In this document: positions 7,522-15,730 of the stretch, in pieces
Position numbering within the stretch: the first letter of the stretch is position 1
Layout of the letters: each line of letters starts with the position of its first letter
Program-made: the position numbers and the translations under genes
Notes under the pieces: generated by a model
Databases searched by the model: none
Told to the model about the DNA's origin: nothing
Seen by the model: only the letters and a program-made list of their open reading frames with translations
From: Catellatospora sichuanensis
GTDB taxonomy: Bacteria; Actinomycetota; Actinomycetes; Mycobacteriales; Micromonosporaceae
Direction: 5' to 3'
DNA length: 64,000 nucleotides
NCBI RefSeq assembly: GCF_007483665.1
Contig: NZ_VIQO01000001.1
Span: forward strand, 124,001-188,000

Positions 7522-8525
7522 AGCTTCGCCTCGAACTTCGCCACGCCCGCGCGGGTGCCGTCGGCCGACAGCCGCGCCTTGGCCGCGGCGTCGCCCCAGA
7601 GCGTCCAGCGCAGGAAGTCGGTCATCGTCTTGATGGTCTGGTCGAAACCCTTCGCGCCGGGCCCGAGGAACGCACCGTGGTCGCCGCCGAGCAGCGTCAG
7701 GAAGGCCCGCGGCCAGGACGTCGCGCTGTACGCGTTCCGCCCGGTCTGGTAGCTCACCACGGCATCGGCGTCACCGTGCACGAACAGCACGGGGGTGCGC
7801 GTGCCGCGGAACGTCCCCATCGAGCCACCCGAGATCACGATCGCCGCGTCGACGCGGGTGTCGCGGGTGTTGGCCAGCATGCCCGCCGAGGTGAACCCGC
7901 CGGCGGAGTGGCCCGCCACGCCGAGGCGGCCCCCGTCGAGGTGCCCGGCGAACAGGTCGCCGGACTTGCCGTCCAGCTTCAGCAGCGCCGTCAGCACCGC
8001 GGACCCGTCGGCGGGCTGGTTCTCCATGTCGGCGGGCTTGAACGGGTTGGCGTCGCGGTTGGTGAACGGGTAGGCCGGGGCGGCTACGACGAAGCCCGCG
8101 GCGGCCAGCCGGGTGGTGATCTGCTGGTAGTTCGTGGGCAGCCCGTGCAGGCCATGGCTGAACAGCACCACCGGGAACCGGCCGGCGGCGGCCGCGGCGT
8201 CCTTGCGCGGCGATCCGCCCGCCTTGCCGGCGGCCGGATACCAGACGGTGGTCGGCAGGGCCCGGTCGCCGCGGGTGAACTTCAGCGTGCGCACCCCCAC
8301 CGCCAGTGCGCTCTTCGGCGCGGCCCGCACCACCGGCGACGCGGACGGGCGCACGCTCGCGCTCGCCGACGGGACCGCCGAAGAGGCCGCCGACGGTGCG
8401 CCCGAGGCCGCGGCAGCACCGCTGGGCTGGGTGAACACGGGCGGCTCGGCGGGCGGCGACGAGCACGCAGCACCGCTCAGCACCAGGGTGAGGGTGAGCA
8501 GAAGACAGGCGCGACGGTCCGGCAC
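7518..8525 (-). CDS. Exported alpha/beta hydrolase (chlorophyllase/PET-hydrolase-like)
   Basis: The catalytic domain shows FSHGLHG (oxyanion region), GHSAGG (nucleophile Ser), VHGDADAV (Asp) and GGDHGAF (His). The GTG at 8525 is preferred because it puts a short charged segment and hydrophobic stretch (ACLLLTLTLVLSGAAC) at the N-terminus, resembling a lipoprotein signal, although the lipobox is imperfect. A Ser/Ala/Pro linker of about 60 residues follows. An extended start at 8591 is possible. It is likely a surface-anchored esterase or polyester/lipid hydrolase. It is translationally coupled to the phosphopantetheinyl transferase, but a functional link is unclear. Confidence 0.82.
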   Translation of the reverse strand: MPDRRACLLLTLTLVLSGAACSSPPAEPPVFTQPSGAAAASGAPSAASSAVPSASASVRPSASPVVRAAPKSALAVGVRTLKFTRGDRALPTTVWYPAAGKAGGSPRKDAAAAAGRFPVVLFSHGLHGLPTNYQQITTRLAAAGFVVAAPAYPFTNRDANPFKPADMENQPADGSAVLTALLKLDGKSGDLFAGHLDGGRLGVAGHSAGGFTSAGMLANTRDTRVDAAIVISGGSMGTFRGTRTPVLFVHGDADAVVSYQTGRNAYSATSWPRAFLTLLGGDHGAFLGPGAKGFDQTIKTMTDFLRWTLWGDAAAKARLSADGTRAGVAKFEAKL

Positions 8526-8639
8526 GCCGCCGACTCTACCGGCGGACCGCCGCCGCCGAGGGGTCGCCGTCTGCACCGGGAATCCACCCATCCGGATGCG
8601 GCCCGGTCCCGAATCCCTGCCGAGACGTGGAGGTGGGTC

Positions 8640-9032
8640 ATGGAATCAGGCAAGCGGGGCCGGGGCATGACGGCCGCATCGATCCGGCTGCCGGGCGGCC
8701 GGGCCAGCAACGTCCTCGCCCGGCAGTTCGTCAGCACGCAGCTCGGCGCGTGGAACCTGCGCGACCCGTCGGGGGATGCGCTCATCCTCGCCTGCGAGCT
8801 GGTCAGCAACGCGGTGCTGCACGGCGGCGGGGCGGTGGCGATCCGGCTGGCGCGCATCGGCGAAGGGCTGCGTATCGAGGTCACCGACCGCAGCCCGCAG
8901 CCGCCGGCACCACGTCCGGCCGGGGTCGACGGCGGCCTGGGCCTGTGCCTCGTCGACGGCCTGTCGGCACGCTGGGGCGTGGTGCCCGGCCGCACGGGCA
9001 AGGTCGTCTGGCTGGAGTGCCGCCTGAGCTGA
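8640..9032 (+). CDS. Small ATP-binding protein of the RsbW/anti-sigma kinase type
   Basis: This 130-residue protein consists only of a GHKL (histidine-kinase-like) ATPase fold: N-box ELVSNAVLHGG, then VTDRSP and the glycine loop GGLGLCLVD. Such stand-alone proteins are numerous in actinomycetes and usually bind sigma factors or anti-sigma antagonists. The ATG at 8640 follows GGAGGTGGG, a strong ribosome binding site. It is divergent from the hydrolase gene, sharing a 114-base promoter region, and ends at a clear hairpin. No sigma factor or antagonist gene adjoins it, so its partner is unknown. Confidence 0.82.
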   Translation: MESGKRGRGMTAASIRLPGGRASNVLARQFVSTQLGAWNLRDPSGDALILACELVSNAVLHGGGAVAIRLARIGEGLRIEVTDRSPQPPAPRPAGVDGGLGLCLVDGLSARWGVVPGRTGKVVWLECRLS

Positions 9033-9035
9033 CCG

Positions 9036-9071
9036 GGGCGCGTTCGGCCGCTGCCGGGAGAGAACGCGCCC
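9036..9071. terminator. Bidirectional hairpin terminator
   Basis: A perfect 10-bp stem (GGGCGCGTTC at 9036-9045, GAACGCGCCC at 9062-9071) lies in the 64-base gap between two convergent genes. Confidence 0.65.
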
Positions 9072-9096
9072 GGCCGCCGGCCGGTCGGCGCACCGC

Positions 9097-9498
9097 TCAG
9101 GCCAGTAGCGAAGAGTCCCCCAGCAGGCGGGTCACCGTGATCACGAGCGCGACCCGGTTCGGGTTGGCGCGAGGCTCGCGGTAGCGGGCGGTGTAGCGGG
9201 CCACCGCGTCGGCGACCACGTCCGGGTCGCCGGTCACGGTCGCCTCGCCCTGCAGGGTCAGCCAGTACCGGCCCTCGAACTGGCACAGCGCCACGGCCGG
9301 GTTGCGGCGCGCGTTGGCGGCCTTGCGGCTGGCCCCGTCGCAGATGACCCGGGCCAGGCCGGTCGCCGGGTCGTAGGTGAAACCGACCGGGGTCACGTGC
9401 GGGGTGCCGTCGGGCCGGATCGTGGTGAAGGTGGCGAGCCCGCGTTCGGCGAGGAACGTCAGCCCCTGCCCGGTGAGGTTCCGTCCGCCGCCGACCAT
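9097..9498 (-). CDS. PPOX-class flavin/F420-dependent enzyme
   Basis: The 133-residue protein has the split-barrel pyridoxamine-5'-phosphate-oxidase-like fold: FLAERGLATFTTIRPDGTPHVTPVGF, then the Arg/Lys cluster SRKAANARRNP and the WLTLQGEATV strand. This length and motif set are typical of the actinobacterial 'TIGR03618/03667-like' PPOX group, many of which bind F420 or flavin and reduce unsaturated substrates. ATG at 9498 is chosen because GGGAG lies five bases upstream; an in-frame ATG at 9531 has no such site. The cofactor and substrate remain open. Confidence 0.8.
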   Translation of the reverse strand: MVGGGRNLTGQGLTFLAERGLATFTTIRPDGTPHVTPVGFTYDPATGLARVICDGASRKAANARRNPAVALCQFEGRYWLTLQGEATVTGDPDVVADAVARYTARYREPRANPNRVALVITVTRLLGDSSLLA

Positions 9499-9567
9499 CG
9501 CACTCCCATGCCGTGCCGAAGCTCCGTCCACGCCGATCCAACAGCATGGACGGAGCTTCGCGCACGC

Positions 9568-10629
9568 CTACACGCGGGTGACCCGCACCGCGTCGGCGAT
9601 GACGTAGCCGGCCGCGCTGGTCCAGCGGCTCACGCCGACCAGGTTGCGGTCACCCGCGGCGAGGTTGAACGTGCCCAGCGAGCGCCAGGCGCCGCCGCCG
9701 GTGCGCTGGTCGATGTGCACCGTCTGGTTGCCGCCCGAGGTCACCACCACGTGCGGGGCCGAGCTGCTGTAACCCGGGTCGGCGGCGTGCCAGACGTCCA
9801 CCCGGTAGTTGGCCGTGGCCGGAATGTTGACCTTGAACCAGGCCGAATCGCTGGCCAGCACCGGGTTGGCGAAGCGGTAGTCGGCGCCGTGCTTCTGGCC
9901 GGAGAAGGTCGAGGTGCCCCAGTTGGCGCTGGCCGTGAACCGCCCCGCGGTGGTGTTGTCCACGATGGTGCTGAACGTGGGCGGCGGTGCGGACAGGCCC
10001 AGGTACGCCGCGATGCCGTTGGCGTGGCCCTGCGCCGTGGCGGCGAGGAAGGCCGCGTTCTTGAGCAGGTTGGCGTCGGCGAGCGTGTCGATGAACAGGT
10101 TCTCGGTGAGCACCGCGGGCATGTTCGACTCGCGCAGCACGTGGAAGTTGGCCGTCTTCAGGCCGCGGTCGGTGACCGAGCCGACCGAGCGCATCCCGGA
10201 CAGCACCCGCGGGTGCAGCGCGTTGTGCAGGTTGACGGTGGCCGCGTCGGAGGTCGGGTAGCGGTAGCTCTCGAAGCCGGTGCCACCGCCGGAGTTGATG
10301 TGGACGCTGACGAAGATGCCCGCGCCCCAGGCGTTGGCGTCGTTGGTGCGCTGGGCGAGGCTGACGGTCGCGTCGGTGGTGCGCGACATGCGAATGTCGA
10401 CGGCGTAGTTGGCCTGCAGGATGTTGCGGATCTGCAGGGCGATGTTCAGGGTGAGTGCCTTCTCCTGCAGGCCGTTGGCGACCGCGCCGGGGTCGGTGCC
10501 GCCGTGGCCGGGGTCGAGGTAGACCTTCGGATTGGCGGCGAAGGCGGGACCAGCGGCGAACGGGGCGGCCGCGATACCGGCCGCGGCGGCCAGCAGGGTA
10601 CGGCGGCGCACGGTGGGGTTACCGAGCAT
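9568..10629 (-). CDS. Secreted N-acetylmuramoyl-L-alanine amidase with golvesin-type C-terminal domain
   Basis: The 353-residue protein begins with a twin-arginine-like signal (VRRRTLLAAAAGI) ending near AFAA. An Amidase_3 zinc domain follows: DPGHGG (first His), a Glu region (NGLQEKALTLNIALQI), SVHINSGG (second His) and TENLFID (catalytic Glu). The last 130 residues (VDNTTAGRF..YRVDVWHAADPG..ADAVRVTRV) match the golvesin C-terminal-like jelly roll, a probable carbohydrate or wall-binding module. It should cleave the Ala-MurNAc bond during wall turnover. ATG at 10629 is chosen because GAGG lies five bases before it; GTG at 10635 is the alternative. Confidence 0.9.
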   Translation of the reverse strand: MLGNPTVRRRTLLAAAAGIAAAPFAAGPAFAANPKVYLDPGHGGTDPGAVANGLQEKALTLNIALQIRNILQANYAVDIRMSRTTDATVSLAQRTNDANAWGAGIFVSVHINSGGGTGFESYRYPTSDAATVNLHNALHPRVLSGMRSVGSVTDRGLKTANFHVLRESNMPAVLTENLFIDTLADANLLKNAAFLAATAQGHANGIAAYLGLSAPPPTFSTIVDNTTAGRFTASANWGTSTFSGQKHGADYRFANPVLASDSAWFKVNIPATANYRVDVWHAADPGYSSSAPHVVVTSGGNQTVHIDQRTGGGAWRSLGTFNLAAGDRNLVGVSRWTSAAGYVIADAVRVTRV

Positions 10630-10747
10630 GAGCACCTCGCAGAAGGGGTGGAGGGGATGCGTCGGCGCACTATAACGATTATCTATAGGTCAATGAAAGA
10701 TGCCTACGAAACTTTATGGAAGATTGAAGGTTTCCTTCTGACGGAGC
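10630..10747 (-). promoter_or_regulatory. AT-rich promoter region of the amidase gene
   Basis: This gap is strikingly AT-rich compared with the flanks. On the minus strand it holds TTGACC followed by TATAGATAAT and TTATAGT stretches, which could supply -35 and -10 elements, although the spacing is not canonical for any one pair. No ORF is seen. Confidence 0.45.
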
Positions 10748-12826
10748 TCAATGGATTTTGATCGAGACCGGTGCGCTCCGGTCGGAGCCGACCCGGGCGA
10801 ACAGCTGGTAGGAGCCGTCCGCCGGCACCGGGCCGGTCGCCACCCGCACCTGGCCCTTGGCGCACGTGCTGCTGGACTTGCCGTTCCAGGGCACGGTGAA
10901 CACCATCTCCCGGCCGGCCGCGAGTGCGGTGACCTGCTTGCCCTTCGGCGCGCCGCAGTGGTCCGAGGACCAGACCTTCTCGGTGCCGTGCATCAGGAAC
11001 AGCTCCTGCGCGTCGGCGCCGATGTCGCGATTGCAGGTGTGCTTCGACAGATTCTTGAGCACCAGGGTGAAGGTGATCGGCGCACCGGGCTTCACGTCGG
11101 TCTTCGACGCCCGTGCGATCACCTGCAGGTCGCCGTCGGTGCACGACTCCTTGGCCGCGACCGGTTTGGGCTTGCCCGTGGCGGCCTGCGGCGCGTACCG
11201 CACGCGGTAGATCTTCGCGGTCGGCAGGATCGGGTTGTAGCCCTGGTCGGGGTAGAGCCCCGAGAAGTAGAGCCCGTCCGGGCCGGCCGCGATCCCGGCG
11301 ACGGTCGTCTTGCCGTACCCGTTGTATTCGACCAGGGTCTTGGGCTTGGAGACCGAGCCGTCCTTACCGAAGGTGAACTCGACGATGCGCTTGCCCCGCA
11401 GCTGAGGGCCGGTGCCGTAGGTCGGGCCGCTCTCCGATACGAAAGCGTTGCCGAGCTTGCTCTCCGGGAACCCGGCCGTCTGGTTGCCCTCCTTCTGCAC
11501 GAAGGTGATGCCCACCGGCGCGTGCGTCGGCGCCCAGTTGTAGAGCGACTTCTTCTTCAGGCTGGAGGTGTGGGAGTTCCAGCCGTAGTCGCCGCCCTTG
11601 ACGATCCGGGCCAGCCGGTCGTTGTTGGTCGAGCCGTTCTCCACCGAGTAGTGCTGGCCGTCCGCGGCCCGCCACGCCCCGCCGAACGGGTTGCGGAACC
11701 CGGAGGCAAAGACCAGGTCCTTGGTCTTGCTCTTGTCCGCCGGATCGTAGAACGGGTTGTCCTCGGGCGCGGTGCCGTCCAGGTTGACCCGCAGCACCTT
11801 GCCCCGGGCATCGGTGAGATCACGGGCGCTTTGCGGGACGAACCCGTCGCCGATGTGGATGTACAGCTTGCCGTCCGGCCCGATGGTCAGGTTCGAGATC
11901 TGGTGCGAGGCGACCAGCGGATCATCCTTCAGGTCCACGACGGTGGTGACGGTCTTGCCGGTCAGGCCGCCGTCCTCGCTGTGGATGCGCACGACCTTCG
12001 GGAAGAACTCCGCCCCCGCCTGGTACAGCATGCTGGCGAACACGTCGCCGGTGGTCGGCTCGACCACGATCCCGGTCAGGCCGATCTCGCCGGTGCCGGG
12101 GAAGTCCGCGTACGGGTTCCAGTTCAGCAGGTTCTTGGCGTACACGCCGACCTTCAGGTCGCCGCGCACCACTTTGATCGTGCCGTACAGCTCGGTGACG
12201 TAGAACATCGGCTTGTCGGGCGCGATGGCGTGCGAGGGCACCATGGCGATGTTCACCGGCAGCTCGAACCCGGACGCCACCTCCTCGACCTTGTACCCCG
12301 CCTGGGCCACCACCCACTGCGGCGCACCGGGCAGCGGCTTGCGCTCCTTGTCGGTCCGGAACGGCCGCGTCGTGTACGGGCTCCACTCCGTCGCCGGGTT
12401 GCCGCTGCTGTCCTTGTGCCGCACCCGCAGCTCGTAGTCGCGGTCGCCGGGCAGGTCGCGGCGCTGCGCGAAGGCGTTCTCGAAGACGCCGTCGCCGAAG
12501 TGGGTGTGCGTCTTCTGCACGCCGCCGATGCAGCCGGCGAACCAGACCCGCTCGCGCGGCTGCGCCGTCCAGATCTCCCAGTCGGTGCAGACGTGCTCGC
12601 TGCCCGCGTCGACGTCCTGCATGGGGCTGGTCTCCATGTGCACGTCCGCGCCGCTGAGCAGCTGGCCGTCGAGCTCAGGCTCGGAGATGACCGGGCCCAG
12701 CGGGGCCGACGTGGCGGGCAGGACCGGGCCGCCGGTGTGCTGGCACGCGGCGACCACACCCATGATGGTGAGCAGGATCGCGACCAGGATGGACTCGCCG
12801 GCGAGCGCGATCTTGCGAGCGTTCAT
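10748..12826 (-). CDS. Lipoprotein of the PQQ-dependent glucose/sorbosone dehydrogenase family
   Basis: The 692-residue protein starts with a lipoprotein signal with a good lipobox (VVAAC28). A 120-residue N-terminal domain (ISEPELDGQLLSGADVHMET...CTDWEIW) precedes a six-bladed sugar-dehydrogenase propeller (about 170-540; ELPVNIAMVP, FYVTELYG, HQISNLTIGPDGKLYIHIGDGF, FRNPFGGAW). The last 130 residues form a separate Ig-like domain (VTFTLVLKNLS-type with paired Cys). The first two parts are closely similar to the protein at 33556-36327, so the two are paralogues with different C-termini. It would act outside the membrane, possibly oxidising sugars or binding polysaccharide; PQQ use is not proven. 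Confidence 0.82.
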   Translation of the reverse strand: MNARKIALAGESILVAILLTIMGVVAACQHTGGPVLPATSAPLGPVISEPELDGQLLSGADVHMETSPMQDVDAGSEHVCTDWEIWTAQPRERVWFAGCIGGVQKTHTHFGDGVFENAFAQRRDLPGDRDYELRVRHKDSSGNPATEWSPYTTRPFRTDKERKPLPGAPQWVVAQAGYKVEEVASGFELPVNIAMVPSHAIAPDKPMFYVTELYGTIKVVRGDLKVGVYAKNLLNWNPYADFPGTGEIGLTGIVVEPTTGDVFASMLYQAGAEFFPKVVRIHSEDGGLTGKTVTTVVDLKDDPLVASHQISNLTIGPDGKLYIHIGDGFVPQSARDLTDARGKVLRVNLDGTAPEDNPFYDPADKSKTKDLVFASGFRNPFGGAWRAADGQHYSVENGSTNNDRLARIVKGGDYGWNSHTSSLKKKSLYNWAPTHAPVGITFVQKEGNQTAGFPESKLGNAFVSESGPTYGTGPQLRGKRIVEFTFGKDGSVSKPKTLVEYNGYGKTTVAGIAAGPDGLYFSGLYPDQGYNPILPTAKIYRVRYAPQAATGKPKPVAAKESCTDGDLQVIARASKTDVKPGAPITFTLVLKNLSKHTCNRDIGADAQELFLMHGTEKVWSSDHCGAPKGKQVTALAAGREMVFTVPWNGKSSSTCAKGQVRVATGPVPADGSYQLFARVGSDRSAPVSIKIH

Positions 12827-12901
12827 GCGGGCAGTCCCCCGGGGTCGTCGTCGTCACCTCACGCAACTCGGGCGAGGGTACAGAGACTTTTGGGGCCTGT
12901 T

Positions 12902-12932
12902 GTGTATTACACGCCCATTATTACAAATAATG
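12902..12932. promoter_or_regulatory. AT-rich dyads in the divergent promoter region
   Basis: The 314-base gap between the divergent lipoprotein and glutamine synthetase-like genes contains a low-GC island. Two perfect dyads are visible: GTGT-att-ACAC (12902-12912) and CATTATT-aca-AATAATG (12916-12932). They lie about 75-105 bases upstream of the lipoprotein start and could be operators or cover its promoter. No gene is seen in this gap. Confidence 0.45.
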
Positions 12933-13048
12933 ACCCATTTGTCCGTTTAGCGGGCGGCCAGGTTCGCGGCCAGACCGGCTGCACCCGGACGGCGGCCTAG
13001 GGACGACCACGCCTGACGAGGTCTGCGGTGCGCTCGATGATCCGTTTC

Positions 13049-13088
13049 TGTGGACGCGGAACGCCCCTATAGGGACAGTTATCGTCCA
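13049..13088. promoter_or_regulatory. Concentric nested palindrome upstream of the FluG-like operon
   Basis: Outer arms GTGGACG (13049-13055) and CGTCCAC (13082-13088) are perfect inverted repeats, and a perfect 10-bp palindrome CCCTATAGGG (13064-13073) sits exactly between them; both are centred at 13068.5. The centre contains TATAGG, which may be a -10 element. The site lies 53 bases before the chosen glutamine synthetase-like start. It looks like a repressor site for a dimer or tetramer; the regulator is unknown. Confidence 0.6.
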
Positions 13089-13140
13089 CGAAAACAGATC
13101 AAATGGCGCGGTGTCCGGCCTGGGCAGCGAGAATTCAGGC

Positions 13141-14502
13141 ATGTGGGAGCCGGTGCTGGACCGCGACGCGCGCGGTACCGCAGCACGGGCCGCCGCCGCC
13201 CGACTGGCATCCGCGGGCGTGCACGCCGTCGCCCTGACCTGGGTCGACAACGCCGGAGTGACCAGGGTCAAGAGCGTCCCCACCGAGCGCCTGGACCACG
13301 CCGCCGCCTGGGGCGTGGGCATGTCCCCGGTGCACGACGTGTTCTGCGTCGATGACAGCATCACCGCCGGTGACCTGGTCGGCGGCCCGGTCGGCGACCT
13401 GCGCCTGCATCCGGACCTGGACGCGCTGACGGTGCTCTCGGCGATGCCCGGCTGGGCCTGGGCGCCGGTGGACCGCTGGACCCAGGACGGCGAGCCGTAC
13501 CCGGTGGACCAGCGGCTGTTCGCCAAGCGCATGGTCGAGCGGGCCCGTGCCGCAGGCCTGCACCTGCGTATGGCCTTCGAGATCGAGTGGTATCTGGCGA
13601 AGCCCGACGGGAGCCCCGCGTCCGAGGGGCCGGCGTACGGCATGGCGCGGCTGGCGGAGCTGTCGGACTTCGGCCGGGACCTGCTGGCGGCGCTGGCCGC
13701 GCAGGGGGTGGCGGTGGAGCAGTTCCATCCCGAGTACGGCCCGGGGCAGCTGGAGGTGTCGGTCGCGCACGCGGACCCGGTCACCGCTGCGGACCGGGTG
13801 GTGCTGGTCCGGGAGACGGTCCGGGCGCTGGCGTTCCGTCACGGGTTTCGCGCCTCGTTCGCCCCGGTGTCCGTCGCGGACCAGGTCGGCAACGGTATGC
13901 ACCTGCACTTCTCGGCCTGGGCAGGCGGGGTGAACCTGTTCTCCGGCGGCGAAGGCCCGTACGGCATGACGCGCCGCGGAGAGTCGGTGCTGGCCGGGGT
14001 GCTGCAGCGGCTGCCCGCGCTGGCCGGGCTGGGCGCGCCGAGCCCGGCCAGCGCGCTGCGCCAGGCTCCGCAGCGCTGGGCCGGGGCCTACCAGTGCTGG
14101 GGGCACGAGAACCGGGAGGCGGCGCTGCGCTTCGTCACGGGCGCCACCGGCCACCGGGACACCGCCGCCAACGCCGAGATCAAGTGTGTGGACGGTTCGG
14201 CGAACCCGTACCTGGTGGCGGGGGCGGTCTGCGCGCTGGCCACGGACGCCGCCGGGGCGGGGATGCGGCTGCCCGACGAGGTGCGGGTCGACCCGTTCAC
14301 GCTGGCCGAGGCGCGCCGCCCGCCCCGGCTGCCGGACTCCCCCGCGCTGGCCGCCGAGCGGCTGCGGGCCGACGCGGGCCTGGTCGCCATGCTCGGCGAG
14401 CCGCTGCTGGACGCGTTCGGCGCGGTGCACCGTGCCGAGGCCGACACCCTCGGCCGCCTGACCACCGTCGAGTTGGTGGAGGCGGTCCGGTGGCGCTACT
14501 GA
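13141..14502 (+). CDS. Glutamine synthetase family protein (FluG C-terminal-like)
   Basis: The 453-residue protein has the glutamine synthetase catalytic fold: FEIEWYL (metal Glu pair), QFHPEYGPGQLEVS, GNGMHLHFS, RWAGAYQCWGHENREAALR and the C-terminal NAEIKCVDGSANPYL. It is shorter than, and distinct from, GlnA-I. It groups with the gamma-glutamyl-amide ligases used for amines, such as gamma-glutamylputrescine or gamma-glutamylanilide synthetases, and with the C-terminal half of fungal FluG. The amidohydrolase just downstream matches the other half of FluG. Likely reaction: ATP-dependent gamma-glutamylation of an amine. The start could also be GTG at 13111; ribosome binding sites are weak at both. 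Confidence 0.85.
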   Translation: MWEPVLDRDARGTAARAAAARLASAGVHAVALTWVDNAGVTRVKSVPTERLDHAAAWGVGMSPVHDVFCVDDSITAGDLVGGPVGDLRLHPDLDALTVLSAMPGWAWAPVDRWTQDGEPYPVDQRLFAKRMVERARAAGLHLRMAFEIEWYLAKPDGSPASEGPAYGMARLAELSDFGRDLLAALAAQGVAVEQFHPEYGPGQLEVSVAHADPVTAADRVVLVRETVRALAFRHGFRASFAPVSVADQVGNGMHLHFSAWAGGVNLFSGGEGPYGMTRRGESVLAGVLQRLPALAGLGAPSPASALRQAPQRWAGAYQCWGHENREAALRFVTGATGHRDTAANAEIKCVDGSANPYLVAGAVCALATDAAGAGMRLPDEVRVDPFTLAEARRPPRLPDSPALAAERLRADAGLVAMLGEPLLDAFGAVHRAEADTLGRLTTVELVEAVRWRY

Positions 14503-14527
14503 CCTCGACCCGCCCGAAGGCGATCCG

Positions 14528-15634
14528 ATGGCCGGGCTGACCGAGGACCTGTCGTTGATCGACGGGCACTGCCATGCGATCACGATGGCTCCGCTGGACG
14601 ACGCGGCCTTCGAGATGTGGTGCACCGAGGCCGACGAGCCCGCGCCACCGGGCACCTCCTACCTGGACAGCCAGGTCGGACTGGCGCTGCGCCGCTGGTG
14701 CGCGCCGGTGCTGGAGCTGCCCGCGCACGCCCCGGTCGAGGATTACCTGCGGCGGCGGCGCAGGCTTGGCCCGGAGGAGGCCGCGGGGCGACTGCTGCGG
14801 GCGGCGGGCCTGTCCGCGCTGCTCGTGGACACCGGCCCGGTCGCGGGCGGCCTGGTGGACCGCAGCGTGCTGGGCACGCTGGCGGAAGCGCCGGCCCATC
14901 AGGTGGTACGCCTGGAGCTGCTGGCTGAGCAGGTCGCGCCGGGAAGCGACGCGGGCGGGTTCGCGGCCGCGTTCGCCGAGGCGCTCGACGAGGCCGTGGC
15001 CGGGGCGGTGGCGACGAAGTCGATCGCGGCGTACCGGCACGGCCTGGACCTGGATCCGGCGCGGCCGGAGCCGCACGAGGTGAGCGCGGCGGCGGCGCGC
15101 TGGTTACGCGACGGCGGGCGGCTCACCGATCCGGTGCTGCTGCGCCACCTGCTGTGGAGCGCGGTCGACGCCGGGCTGCCGATCCAGTTGCACACCGGCT
15201 TCGGCGACCGCGACGCCGCGCTGGCCCGCGCCGACCCGGCGCTGTTGCAGCCGTTCTGCGCGGCCACGCTGCCGTTCGGGGTGCCCCTGGTGCTGCTGCA
15301 CTGCTACCCGTACCACCGCCAGGCCGGCTGGCTGGCCCAGGTGTATCCGCACGTCCACGCCGATCTGGGGTTGACCGTCCCGCACCTGGGCGCGCGGGCC
15401 ACGGCGGTGCTCGGCGAGTTCCTGGAGCTGGCCCCGTTCGGCAAGCTGCTCTACTCTTCCGACGCGTACGGTCTGCCGGAGCTGTACCTGATCGCCGCCG
15501 CGCAGCTGCGGCACAGCCTGGGGCTGGTGCTGGCCGAGATGGTCGCCGACGGTGCGGCGGCCCCGGCCGACGCGCGGCGTTTCGCCGAGCAGATCGGCGC
15601 GGGCAACGCGGCCCGCGTCTACCGGCTGGGCTGA
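14528..15634 (+). CDS. Amidohydrolase family 2 (FluG N-terminal-like)
   Basis: The 368-residue TIM-barrel metal hydrolase opens with the metal motif DGHCHAI and continues with VATKSIAAYRHGLDL (metal Lys/Glu region), QLHTGFGDRD, LLHCYPY and LYSSDAYGLPE (catalytic Asp). In fungal FluG this domain is fused in front of the glutamine synthetase-like domain; here the two are adjacent genes 25 bases apart in the opposite order. It probably hydrolyses an amide or a gamma-glutamyl intermediate made by its partner. The pair suggests degradation of an amine or amide nitrogen source. Confidence 0.83.
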   Translation: MAGLTEDLSLIDGHCHAITMAPLDDAAFEMWCTEADEPAPPGTSYLDSQVGLALRRWCAPVLELPAHAPVEDYLRRRRRLGPEEAAGRLLRAAGLSALLVDTGPVAGGLVDRSVLGTLAEAPAHQVVRLELLAEQVAPGSDAGGFAAAFAEALDEAVAGAVATKSIAAYRHGLDLDPARPEPHEVSAAAARWLRDGGRLTDPVLLRHLLWSAVDAGLPIQLHTGFGDRDAALARADPALLQPFCAATLPFGVPLVLLHCYPYHRQAGWLAQVYPHVHADLGLTVPHLGARATAVLGEFLELAPFGKLLYSSDAYGLPELYLIAAAQLRHSLGLVLAEMVADGAAAPADARRFAEQIGAGNAARVYRLG

Positions 15635-15730
15635 TCGGGCCCGGCACACCCGTCGCCGGGTAGACGATCAAAACGTGAGGGAATGGGTATGGGCCAGAGG
15701 TCAGCCGCACCCACCGGATCGAGGTGACGC

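Noticed and set aside
9397-13000. Long plus-strand frames opposite the amidase and sugar dehydrogenase genes (to 749 codons)
   Set aside because: They are antisense shadows with Arg/Val/Gly/Ala bias and no domain. The minus-strand proteins have signals, motifs and ribosome binding sites.
15661-15690. A SigB-type promoter (GGGTAT) before the second ATPase gene
   Set aside because: The -10-like element is present but no GTTT-type -35 was found at 14-17 bases, so it is mentioned only in the gene entry.
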